A stretch of 8,216 nucleotides of DNA from Gammaproteobacteria bacterium (GCA_028281205.1 JANQKJ010000083.1:1-8216), one strand, 5' to 3'. Positions 1 through 6,939 are shown, counted from the stretch's first letter. The notes: generated by a model from the letters alone, not told the origin. Numbers and translations: made by a program.

Positions 1-25
1 TAGTAAATAATAACTTCAGATAAAT

Positions 26-1150
26 CTATTTAGCTTGAAAACACTTCATCGCTTTGCTACTTGCGATAACCTCATTAACCATTGCCGCAGCCTGCGCTAA
101 GGAAGAAGCACGCCCTAAATGCTTAAGCATAATAGCCGCTGAGTAAGTTAAACAATCTTTTGCCGGCCCCTGTTTTCCATCGAGTGCTTCCAGGCCAGCC
201 TGGGCACTAGCCTTAGATAACTCTTCAACATCAACGACTGCATCGCCGTTGGCAGCAGACTGCATGACTGACTCCGGCAGCGGTACACAACGTACGCTTT
301 GATCAATATTGGCGTCATTGGCAAGCACATCAACCTCAGTCAATTCACCTTGCAGACCATGATACTCAAAGTACTTGGCAGGTTTATTAAGCGCTGGTGT
401 GATGCCCCCTTCAACACCGCGTACTAGTACAGCTGAATCATATCCAGCCAGCTTTGCCAAACGCTCATATACTGGCGGGTAAGGCTTATGCACATAACCC
501 GTCATAAGATGAGTAGAGGCCTTACCGCAGATAGGTTTCGCCAGCACTTCAACTGTTGTCAGTACTGGTCGCTTGATAATTCTCTTCCTCAATGGCACCA
601 AATCATGCAGTGGCCGACAAAATTGGGCTTGGTCTACATATGCCCAGCCAATATCAGGATTATTAATGCGTTCAACTGCCTGACTTGTATTTAGATCTAC
701 ATCAACACCAGCCGCACGCAAAACTTTTCGCTGTGTGACACCAAATTTTGGTCCCACTTCTTCAAGACCATGACTCACCGCCGGCACCTCACATGCCGAT
801 AACAAGGCAGGTAAAAAAGCACTCACAGGTGCTCCACGCATATAACCATCGTATGGCTCTGCAATATCAACGACACTGTCAACTTCAGCAGTGACGCGAT
901 CCGTTATGTCTAAGATTGCCTGCAGACTGCCGCCGTTTTCATCATCTGTCTCACGTTTCATACGCAATGCAATCAAGTATATGCCAGCCTGAACTGGATC
1001 AGTCACATCCTGCAGGATGTACTTCATTATTGAGCGTGACTCTTCAAATGACAGGTCTTTGCTGTACTCAGGGCCTGTCGCGACGCGTCCAATCGCACTG
1101 CGTACAAAAGCATCTATTGCCTGTTGCGATTCTGCTAATACTGCTGCCAT
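26..1150 (-). CDS. TrpD2/YbiB-like anthranilate phosphoribosyltransferase-family protein
   Basis: This 374-residue protein has the overall organisation of the anthranilate phosphoribosyltransferase (nucleoside phosphorylase class III) fold. A helical N-terminal domain covers about residues 1-90 and an alpha/beta domain follows. The recognisable family block is EVGPKFGVTQRKVLRAAGVDV at 131-151. VRGVEGGITP (243-252) sits where true TrpD has its G-x-D/E metal and PRPP loop. The PRPP-binding GTGGD loop is not present; the equivalent stretch reads roughly EPYDGYMRGAPVS (98-110). The anthranilate-site RT-x-x-N-x-x-GP-L-x-NP is also unrecognisable around 185-210. That points to the TrpD2/YbiB branch, whose E. 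coli member binds nucleic acid and does not make tryptophan, rather than to a biosynthetic enzyme. No trp gene is nearby. The ATG at 1150 gives the full N-terminal domain, but its SD is weak (A-rich only). A poor promoter candidate (TATGCT, complement of 1183-1188) lies upstream. No signal peptide is seen, so the protein is cytoplasmic. The family call is fairly sure; the function is not known. Confidence 0.8.
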   Translation of the reverse strand: MAAVLAESQQAIDAFVRSAIGRVATGPEYSKDLSFEESRSIMKYILQDVTDPVQAGIYLIALRMKRETDDENGGSLQAILDITDRVTAEVDSVVDIAEPYDGYMRGAPVSAFLPALLSACEVPAVSHGLEEVGPKFGVTQRKVLRAAGVDVDLNTSQAVERINNPDIGWAYVDQAQFCRPLHDLVPLRKRIIKRPVLTTVEVLAKPICGKASTHLMTGYVHKPYPPVYERLAKLAGYDSAVLVRGVEGGITPALNKPAKYFEYHGLQGELTEVDVLANDANIDQSVRCVPLPESVMQSAANGDAVVDVEELSKASAQAGLEALDGKQGPAKDCLTYSAAIMLKHLGRASSLAQAAAMVNEVIASSKAMKCFQAK

Positions 1151-1241
1151 TGATTTTTTCGTATTGCGTGTAAAGGGCAGGCAGCATACAAAATGTCCTC
1201 GGGCATCAAAATATCTCTATGGAGGGGCGATTAAGCTATTG

Positions 1242-1259
1242 AATAATATAGATATTATT
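1242..1259. promoter_or_regulatory. AT-rich 18-bp dyad between divergent genes
   Basis: AATAATAT (1242-1249) and ATATTATT (1252-1259) are perfect inverted repeats separated by AG. The dyad sits about 90 bp upstream of the minus-strand TrpD2-like gene and about 95 bp upstream of the Sel1 gene. That is a plausible operator position for either or both, but it matches no regulator consensus I know. AT-rich sequence can form such dyads by chance, so confidence is low. Confidence 0.3.
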
Positions 1260-1353
1260 ATGATCACACGGGCACTCATCCGGGGTATTCGGTGTTGTTT
1301 AGGTTTGCTTTAAACTTAGCCTTGTTATTAATTGACCCTATTTGAGTAACAAC

Positions 1354-1779
1354 ATGGAAGAAGCAGAAGAAATTGATTTCGCAAGCGGCATCCAGTCGTT
1401 CGAATCGAAGCACTTTTCACGTGCTATGCAATTATTGTCTCCACTAGCCGAAAAAGGCTACGCAGATGCCCAACACCGTGTAGCCATTATGTGTCAAAAC
1501 GGTTTGGGTGTAGTTGAAAGTCCGGAAACCGCTTTCAAGTGGATGAGTGCTGCCGCAGAACAAGGGCACGCACTGGCCCAACATGGTCTTGGTTTCATGT
1601 ACATGGAAGGTGACTGCGTGGAGCAGGATGGTGAAAAAGCTGTGCACTGGTTTACAAAAGCTGCTGAACAAGGGTTGGCTGGCTCGCAAACAACTTTAGG
1701 CATGATGTACGAACAAGGTACTTTAATTGAGAAGGACGAAGAGAAGGCTAATGAGTGGTACAAGAAGGCTGGCTTCTAG
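1354..1779 (+). CDS. small Sel1-repeat (SLR) protein
   Basis: The 141-residue protein is made almost wholly of Sel1-like repeats, TPR-related helical hairpins of about 36 residues that act as protein-protein interaction scaffolds. Repeats can be read at about 20-56 (FSRAMQLLSPLAEKGYADAQ...), 57-92 (ETAFKWMSAAAEQGHALAQ) and 93-128 (EKAVHWFTKAAEQGLAGSQ). A half repeat (EEKANEWYKKA) closes the protein. There is no signal peptide or membrane segment, unlike many periplasmic Sel1 proteins, so a cytoplasmic adaptor is likely. I chose the ATG at 1354 over an in-frame TTG at 1342: TTGAG (1342-1346) then serves as the SD at 7-nt spacing, while the TTG has none. The gene stands alone, and the stop codon directly abuts the first arm of a large inverted repeat. 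The partner is unknown. Confidence 0.85.
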   Translation: MEEAEEIDFASGIQSFESKHFSRAMQLLSPLAEKGYADAQHRVAIMCQNGLGVVESPETAFKWMSAAAEQGHALAQHGLGFMYMEGDCVEQDGEKAVHWFTKAAEQGLAGSQTTLGMMYEQGTLIEKDEEKANEWYKKAGF

Positions 1780-1914
1780 TTTAGGATCTTCTGATTGATT
1801 CTGATACTTTGTTAAAAAATACTTCGCAATGCTCATGTATTAACTATACATTCCGCTTGCTCATCATTTTTTGCCGCGCCTCAGCCACTGCGTTAATCAA
1901 TCAGAATTCCTAAA
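1780..1914. repeat. 135-bp element with ~20-bp terminal inverted repeats
   Basis: The left arm 1780-1800 and right arm 1895-1914 are inverted copies. TTTAGGA (1780-1786) matches TCCTAAA (1908-1914), and TCTGATTGATT (1790-1800) matches AATCAATCAGA (1895-1905). A 2-3 nt internal mismatch separates the two blocks, giving 18 paired positions. Further nested pairing exists: AAAAAAT (1814-1820) with ATTTTTT (1866-1872), and a hairpin ATGTAT-taact-ATACAT (1835-1851). The element contains no gene. Its size, terminal repeats and position immediately after a stop codon resemble a MITE or other small palindromic intergenic element. I see no convincing target-site duplication, and whether it recurs in the genome cannot be judged here. 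It could also act as a transcript 3' structure. Confidence 0.6.
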
Positions 1915-1918
1915 TAAA

Positions 1919-1946
1919 TTTTCGCTATCAACCAATGTGTTCTAAT
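1919..1946 (+). promoter_or_regulatory. probable sigma70 extended -10 promoter of the moxR-cysG operon
   Basis: TGTTCTAAT (1938-1946) is an extended -10 element, with TCTAAT matching TATAAT at five of six positions. The -35 is weak (about TTTTCG at 1919-1924, 16-bp spacer), as is usual for extended -10 promoters. The start of transcription would be near 1953. That gives a leader of about 170 nt that begins just before the first hairpin arm at 1959. This is a prediction from sequence only. Confidence 0.4.
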
Positions 1947-1958
1947 AAAATCTACAAA

Positions 1959-2115
1959 CTACTATTAGCGCTTCGTGAAAACGTTATGAGCGCAGCAAAT
2001 AGTAGGCAAAAATAAGTGAAAAAGCGGAGTTTATAAATAATAAATGAGTATTTTAAACTTATTTTCCCCACCTATTTTTTTGGAGCTATTTGCAAGCGCA
2101 ATAGTTTTCACGGAG
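1959..2115 (+). promoter_or_regulatory. structured 5' leader: long imperfect palindrome covering the moxR SD
   Basis: Two inverted copies of a ~28-bp unit face each other. In the RNA, 1971-1982 pairs with 2104-2115 (12 pairs, one G-U), 1990-1993 with 2096-2099, and 1995-2002 with 2086-2093. A central hairpin 2028-2033/2054-2059 plus 2035-2039/2049-2053 caps the structure. The 2112-2115 GGAG, the SD of the next gene, lies inside the basal stem. Competing local hairpins use the same bases. The first is 1959-1966/1998-2005 with 1968-1972/1989-1993 and a CGT-GAAA-ACG tip. The second is 2086-2104. If both local hairpins form, the SD is free. It therefore looks like a possible translational switch, but a decayed palindromic insertion element would look similar. 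I recognise no known riboswitch class. Confidence 0.5.
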
Positions 2116-2121
2116 TGATAA

Positions 2122-3168
2122 ATGAGACCCGCACACCTATTTACCGTTTTAGACAAAGAATTTCATGGTGCTACTGAAGGCCAGCACACACCAGTTATGT
2201 TGTGGGGACCTCCTGGCGTAGGCAAATCACAAATTGTTGTCCAGGTTGCTGAACGCAATGATGTACCGATGATTGATATTCGCTTGTCACAAATGGAACC
2301 TAGTGATTTACGTGGCATCCCTTTTCGTGTTGACGGTAGTGTCGAGTGGGCCATTCCCGCCATGTTGCCAGATAAACAAAGACATGGTGAACAAGGCATT
2401 CTATTTTTAGATGAAATTACTTCGGCTGCACCTAGTGTTTCTGCTGCAGCCTATCAATTAATTTTGGATCGTAAATTAGGTCAGTATGAAGTCCCTGACG
2501 GCTGGGCTATTCTTGCGGCTGGTAATAGACAAGGTGATCGCGGTGTTACCTATACCATGCCAGCACCACTAGCAAACCGTTTCTCACATTATGAAGTCGA
2601 TACTAATTTAGATGACTGGGTCGCTTGGGCGTATGCCAATAATATTGATGACCGCATTATTGCTTTTTTACGTTTTCGGCCAGATTTGATTTTTGATTTT
2701 GATGCAGCCCAAAATCCTATGGCTTTTCCTTCACCACGCTCGTGGGAATTCGCTCACCGAGCGTTACAAAAGTTTACCGACCAGGGCACGATCTTATTAG
2801 AAACTTTACAAGCTTGTGTTGGTCCGGCTGCAGGTGTTGAACTCAATGCATTTATTGCCAACTTAGATTCAATGCCTAACATAGAAGATATAGTAAACGG
2901 CCAAGAAGTCCCCGTGCCTAATGAAATTGATTTGCAGTATGCGGTTGCTTCTGCGTTAGTCGGGCAAGCTATCCGTGTTAATAACCTGGACGATGCTGCG
3001 ACATCACAAGGCAACATTTTAAATTACGCACACAAATTTCCGCAAAAAGAAATGGGCGTGATGATGATATCGGATATGCACCGTGCAATTGGCGAAAAGA
3101 TTTTTTCACTACCAGAGTTTGCTTCCTGGGCCGACTCAGTAGCAGATTTAATGCTCTACGATAATTAA
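2122..3168 (+). CDS. MoxR-type AAA+ ATPase
   Basis: This 348-residue AAA+ ATPase belongs to the MoxR class and probably works as a ring-shaped chaperone with the VWA protein encoded next. Visible motifs are Walker A GPPGVGKS (29-36), Walker B ILFLDE (93-98), sensor 1 AAGN (132-135), arginine finger in ANRF (151-154), and sensor 2 region PSPRSWEF (203-210). The C-terminal 140 residues are helical and carry no second domain. No signal or membrane segment is seen, so it is cytoplasmic. Known relatives paired with VWA proteins (CobS, ChlI, NorQ, CbbQ) drive metal insertion or activation of a metalloenzyme. Here the downstream genes are dsrS-like and cysG, so a siroheme or sulfite-reductase target is my inference. 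The start at ATG 2122 has SD GGAG (2112-2115) at 6-nt spacing, and that SD is embedded in the leader stem. All ATPase residues look intact. Confidence 0.88.
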   Translation: MRPAHLFTVLDKEFHGATEGQHTPVMLWGPPGVGKSQIVVQVAERNDVPMIDIRLSQMEPSDLRGIPFRVDGSVEWAIPAMLPDKQRHGEQGILFLDEITSAAPSVSAAAYQLILDRKLGQYEVPDGWAILAAGNRQGDRGVTYTMPAPLANRFSHYEVDTNLDDWVAWAYANNIDDRIIAFLRFRPDLIFDFDAAQNPMAFPSPRSWEFAHRALQKFTDQGTILLETLQACVGPAAGVELNAFIANLDSMPNIEDIVNGQEVPVPNEIDLQYAVASALVGQAIRVNNLDDAATSQGNILNYAHKFPQKEMGVMMISDMHRAIGEKIFSLPEFASWADSVADLMLYDN

Positions 3169-3183
3169 CAAGTTATCACTCAA

Positions 3184-4428
3184 TTGACCAACAACGGCGA
3201 AAACTCTGTTGCAACTAAACTTGCTGCTGCACGTACCCGTCTTATTTTAGACAAGCCTTTTTTAGGCGCATTAGTCCTGCGTATGCCACTAGAAATGGCT
3301 GACCCAGCTTGGTGTTCTACTGCAAGCACAGATGCAAAAAAGATTTACTTTAATTACGAATACATTAATCAATTACACAATTCCGAAACCCAGTTTGTGT
3401 TGGCTAAACAAGCTCTACATTGTGCATTGTCACATTTTGCCCGCCGTGGTCATCGTATTAAACATCGATGGGATCTGGCATGTGAGTATGCGGTAAACCC
3501 GCTACTTATCGAAGAAGGCTTTAACGCACCGCCAGGCACACTTATTGAAGACAGCTTTGCCGGCATGACTGCCGAAGAAATTTATCGTTGCTTACAAGAT
3601 AAAGATGACGGTGATGCTGACAGTTCAAACCATGAAGACGAAGGTAACGACGAATCAACTGACCCGACAGATCAGCAACAAGACTCGCCGCCCTCCACTG
3701 AACCGCAAAATAATGAAGCGAACAACAGTCCTGATAACGACGATTCAGATCAAGGCAATAATGGTGCCCCACAACCGGCTACTATGAGCCAACAGGAATT
3801 AGACAATTTATCAGTGCAGTGGCAACAACGTTTAGCAGGGGCTGCCCAACAAGCACAACAGGCTGGCAAGTTAAGCGCTTCTATGGCGCGTATGGTTGAG
3901 TTCATGTTGCAACCCAAGCTTCCTTGGCGTGCATTACTAGCTCGACATATGACAGCAACCGCCAGAGATGACTATAATTACTCGCGTCCTTCCTCGCGTC
4001 GTGGAGATCCCTCTATCTACCCAAGCCTGCGTAGCTCGCAAGTTAATATGGTGGTTGCTATTGATGTTAGCGGATCGATCGGCGACGAAGAGATGAATGA
4101 ATTCATGTGTGAAGTTGATGCCATCAAAGGCCAGCTACGTGCACGTATTAGTCTATTAGTCTGCGATGCTGAACTTGCCGATGGTTCGCCATGGATATTT
4201 GAATCATGGGAAGAGTTTTGTTTACCTAAAACATTTACTGGCGGTGGTGGCACTGACTTCCGGCCAGTATTTGATTGGGTAGAAAAGCAAGATCAGGCTC
4301 CCCAGTTACTAGTTTACTTTAGCGACTGCGTAGGCAAGTTTCCACAATATCAACCTAATTATCCTGTAATTTGGCTGGTTAAAGGAAATGCAAGCGTACC
4401 TTTCGGTCAACGCATTCAATTGAATTAA
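3184..4428 (+). CDS. DUF2201/VWA-like protein, partner of the MoxR ATPase, with degenerate metallopeptidase motif
   Basis: The protein has 414 residues in three parts. An N-terminal DUF2201 'putative metallopeptidase' domain spans about 8-135. A very acidic, Asn/Gln/Ser/Asp-rich linker spans about 138-198. A C-terminal VWA-like domain spans about 285-414. The VWA domain keeps a MIDAS: DVSGS (294-298), Thr357 in GGGGTD, and Asp381 in YFSDC, so it should bind Mg2+ and contact the ATPase. The acidic linker before a VWA domain recalls ChlD and CobT. In the N-terminal domain the HExxH site of the family reads KQALH (75-79), losing the first His and the catalytic Glu, so peptidase activity is unlikely. 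The start is uncertain. The only upstream in-frame start is TTG 3184, without an SD; it is 15 nt after the moxR stop, in the same frame. The first ATG (3283) would cut into the conserved domain. The end overlaps the next gene by 1 bp (TAATG). Confidence 0.85.
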   Translation: MTNNGENSVATKLAAARTRLILDKPFLGALVLRMPLEMADPAWCSTASTDAKKIYFNYEYINQLHNSETQFVLAKQALHCALSHFARRGHRIKHRWDLACEYAVNPLLIEEGFNAPPGTLIEDSFAGMTAEEIYRCLQDKDDGDADSSNHEDEGNDESTDPTDQQQDSPPSTEPQNNEANNSPDNDDSDQGNNGAPQPATMSQQELDNLSVQWQQRLAGAAQQAQQAGKLSASMARMVEFMLQPKLPWRALLARHMTATARDDYNYSRPSSRRGDPSIYPSLRSSQVNMVVAIDVSGSIGDEEMNEFMCEVDAIKGQLRARISLLVCDAELADGSPWIFESWEEFCLPKTFTGGGGTDFRPVFDWVEKQDQAPQLLVYFSDCVGKFPQYQPNYPVIWLVKGNASVPFGQRIQLN

Positions 4429-5528
4429 TGGACTTATCCGATCAAGATAAATTGCGTCTCAACGTTCTGCTTGCCCAACCTTTACAAGCAATACGTATTG
4501 ATGAATCACGCATGGAATTGCATGCGTTATCGGAAAAGGGTGAAGCGAAAGTTAATCTGCATGCAAACTGCAAAGACGAAAAATATCTTAAGCTAGTTCG
4601 CCAATGGTTATCGACTCACATATTAGGCTCACCGGGTGGCTACCCAGTGTTTTTAAGGCGCTGGACGCGCATGGGGCAAGCACGCGACAATAGCCTGGAA
4701 AAACTTTTATTACTGGGCGAGCCCGAAGCTGTTGTTGCAGTTGTTCACGCCAGCGGTATTACCAATGAAATAGCACGACGCGCGTGGTGGTGTGCACCGA
4801 ATTCAGAAAATGCACGTTGCCTGCTTGAAAGCAAACAAGTAGCGCAAGGATCTATGGGCCCAGAGTTAGCCAATTTTTTAGTTGAGTTTTTGCCGTTTGA
4901 AGAAACTTCTAAGGCCATGATGAAATCCGTACGCTTGGTACTACAACCCAACCTCATCGAAGAAAAAACTAAACTGGATATCTGGAAACGCGGTAAACGG
5001 CGCAATACTTTTTATGTTGGTTTTATCAGACAATGTCCTGAATCTTTACCCATACAAAGTCAGCCTCATCCGAAGTTTGATGCTATCAAACAATTAGATT
5101 CGACTAATATTCTAGCAAACAAACTCTCCTCTCTATTTAGTAGCCAGGGGCAAGCAGCACTAGAAGCTATCAGCCTGGTCATCAATAAACCCAATGACCA
5201 AGATGTTGCGGTAGAGATATTTAATACTATTGGTGAATATTGCAGCATCAATCATACAGAAAAGTTTCATTGGCGGGACATCCTTCAACTCGAACAATAT
5301 GTTAGCCAATTACACAAACAGTATGAGAACGATATTAATGAAATTTTAAATCAGCAAGCAGATGCCAAACTATCAATAGATGCAGTACTATATCTATCTA
5401 TGGTAAATGAATCGCTACTCGATCCTGTATTCGGTGTAACGGACGCCATAGGGTCTGTAATGCGCAAACGTATTACCCACCTGACTGACCCTATCATCAA
5501 TCAAATAAATATTCTAAAACCAGCATGA
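4428..5528 (+). CDS. dsrS: probable DsrS (sulfur-oxidation accessory protein)
   Basis: This 366-residue soluble protein has no signal peptide or membrane segment. I recognise it from memory as DsrS, the last gene product of the dsr cluster of Allochromatium vinosum, a cytoplasmic protein implicated in control of dsr expression during oxidation of stored sulfur. The stretches that prompt this are SPGGYPVFLRRWTRMGQ (68-84), LLLLGEPEAVVAVV (93-106) and ARRAWW (116-121). There are no known catalytic motifs. The N-terminal half is the conserved-looking part. The C-terminal ~150 residues are helical, Gln/Asn-rich and probably more variable. It overlaps the VWA gene by 1 bp and cysG by 4 bp (ATGA), so all are translationally coupled. 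A stand-alone dsrS beside cysG and a MoxR/VWA pair, away from dsrAB, suggests a role in siroheme or sulfite-reductase handling. Without alignment the family call remains moderate; otherwise it is a conserved hypothetical. Confidence 0.6.
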   Translation: MDLSDQDKLRLNVLLAQPLQAIRIDESRMELHALSEKGEAKVNLHANCKDEKYLKLVRQWLSTHILGSPGGYPVFLRRWTRMGQARDNSLEKLLLLGEPEAVVAVVHASGITNEIARRAWWCAPNSENARCLLESKQVAQGSMGPELANFLVEFLPFEETSKAMMKSVRLVLQPNLIEEKTKLDIWKRGKRRNTFYVGFIRQCPESLPIQSQPHPKFDAIKQLDSTNILANKLSSLFSSQGQAALEAISLVINKPNDQDVAVEIFNTIGEYCSINHTEKFHWRDILQLEQYVSQLHKQYENDINEILNQQADAKLSIDAVLYLSMVNESLLDPVFGVTDAIGSVMRKRITHLTDPIINQINILKPA

Positions 5529-6928
5529 GTCTACTTCCTCTTTTCATTGACATAAAAAACAAACCATGCCTGGTAGTTGGCGGCGGCACCATTGCTCTTA
5601 GAAAAGTGAAAATGCTCAGTAAAGCTGAAGCAAGCATTACGATTGTTGCACCTACTATATGCCAAGCATTGCAAGAACATTGTAACGATACATCTATAAG
5701 CATTCATGCACGAGAATTTAATAATTCAGATATTAATGAGCAATGTTTGATTATTGCTGCAACAGACGATCAAGCCTTGAATAAACACATTAGCGATTTA
5801 GCCAAGCAAAAAAATATACTCATCAATGTTGCCGATGATTTCAAACAAGGTGATGTAGTGCTGCCTTCTGTTATAAATCGGGATCCCATCCAAATTGCTG
5901 TTACAACAGGTGGCGCCTCACCCGTATTGGCAAGGTTGCTGCGCCGCAACCTTGAACGCTGCACGCCATCAGCCTATGGTTCACTAGCTGTACTGGTGGA
6001 AAAATATCGCCAAACGACTAGCGAAGCGATAGTCGATACTGATGCGCGCAGGAGATTTTGGGAAGAAGTATTACAGGGTCCAATTGCAGAAATGGTTTTG
6101 GCAGGAAAATTATCTGCTGCCGAAGAGTCGTTACAAAAAAAATTATCTAGCAAAGATTTTACCAATAATGATAAAGGCGAAGTATATCTTGTTGGGGCCG
6201 GACCGGGTGATCCTGATCTACTTACATTTCGCGCATTACGACTAATGCAGCAAGCGGATGCGGTTGTTTATGATCGCTTGGTGTCGGATCAAATTATGGA
6301 TTTAGTCAGAAAGGACGCTGAGAAAATATATGCTGGCAAGCAAAGATCTAATCATTCACTACAACAAGAATCAATTAATCAATTACTAGTGCGTTTAGCC
6401 AAACAAGGTAAACGAGTACTTCGACTTAAAGGCGGTGATCCTTTCATATTTGGACGTGGAGGCGAAGAAATTGAAACCCTTATGGAAGAAGGCGTTCACT
6501 TTCAAGTAGTGCCTGGTATCACTGCTGCGGCTGGCTGCGCATCCTATTCAGGTATTCCATTGGCACACCGTGATCATGCACAAGCGTGTATTTTTGTTAC
6601 CGGCCATTTAAGAGATGGCACTGTCAACCTTAACTGGGACATGCTTGCACATACCAACCAAACATTGGTTTTTTATATGGGCCTACATGGTTTAAGCATT
6701 ATCTGTGAGCAATTAATCAATCATGGTTTAAACGAACAAACTCCTGCGGCACTTATCAGCAAAGGCACTACACCTGACCAAAGAGTACTGATTGGGGATT
6801 TAAGCAGTCTGCCAAATTTAGTGGATACACATCATGTGCAAAGTCCAACATTGATTATTGTTGGTTCAGTGGTGTCGCTACATACCAAACTACACTGGTA
6901 TTTAACCGAGAAAGAAATTAAAGCGTAG
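5525..6928 (+). CDS. cysG: siroheme synthase CysG (trifunctional)
   Basis: The 467-residue CysG is close to the 457 residues of the enterobacterial enzyme and makes siroheme from uroporphyrinogen III in three steps. The N-terminal part is the NAD-dependent precorrin-2 dehydrogenase and sirohydrochlorin ferrochelatase. It shows the Rossmann motif VVGGGTIALRK (17-27) and NVADD (101-105), whose Asp104/105 match the catalytic Asp104 of Salmonella CysG. TTGGASPVLARLLR (127-140) leads into the dimerisation region (about 114-205). The C-terminal part (about 216-460) is the SAM-dependent uroporphyrinogen methyltransferase. Its motifs are VYLVGAGPGDPDLLTFRAL (220-238), VVYDRLV (247-253), LRLKGGDPFIFGRGGEE (299-315) and VVPGITAAAG (328-337). 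The position of Salmonella Ser128 is Thr here. Siroheme serves assimilatory or dissimilatory sulfite reductase and nitrite reductase. It is the last gene of the operon, with no terminator seen after it. Confidence 0.96.
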   Translation: MSLLPLFIDIKNKPCLVVGGGTIALRKVKMLSKAEASITIVAPTICQALQEHCNDTSISIHAREFNNSDINEQCLIIAATDDQALNKHISDLAKQKNILINVADDFKQGDVVLPSVINRDPIQIAVTTGGASPVLARLLRRNLERCTPSAYGSLAVLVEKYRQTTSEAIVDTDARRRFWEEVLQGPIAEMVLAGKLSAAEESLQKKLSSKDFTNNDKGEVYLVGAGPGDPDLLTFRALRLMQQADAVVYDRLVSDQIMDLVRKDAEKIYAGKQRSNHSLQQESINQLLVRLAKQGKRVLRLKGGDPFIFGRGGEEIETLMEEGVHFQVVPGITAAAGCASYSGIPLAHRDHAQACIFVTGHLRDGTVNLNWDMLAHTNQTLVFYMGLHGLSIICEQLINHGLNEQTPAALISKGTTPDQRVLIGDLSSLPNLVDTHHVQSPTLIIVGSVVSLHTKLHWYLTEKEIKA

Positions 6929-6939
6929 TGATACAAAAG

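Noticed and set aside
1261..1268. CRP site at TGATCACA near the AT dyad
   Set aside because: Only one half-site is present; the other half reads TATTA instead of TGTGA.
916..1313. Plus-strand reading frames opposite the TrpD2-like gene start
   Set aside because: They run antisense to a clear gene, have no SD and no protein-like composition.
1342..1344. TTG as the start of the Sel1 protein
   Set aside because: It has no SD, and the TTG itself forms part of the SD-like TTGAG for ATG 1354.
1780..1914. Rho-independent terminator of the sel1 gene
   Set aside because: The arms are AT-rich, the spacer between them is 94 nt, and no T-run follows the right arm.
1780..1914. Integron attC site
   Set aside because: The ends do not carry the RYYYAAC/GTTRRRY core pair (the nearest, GTTAATC, fails at one position) and no cassette array or integrase is present.
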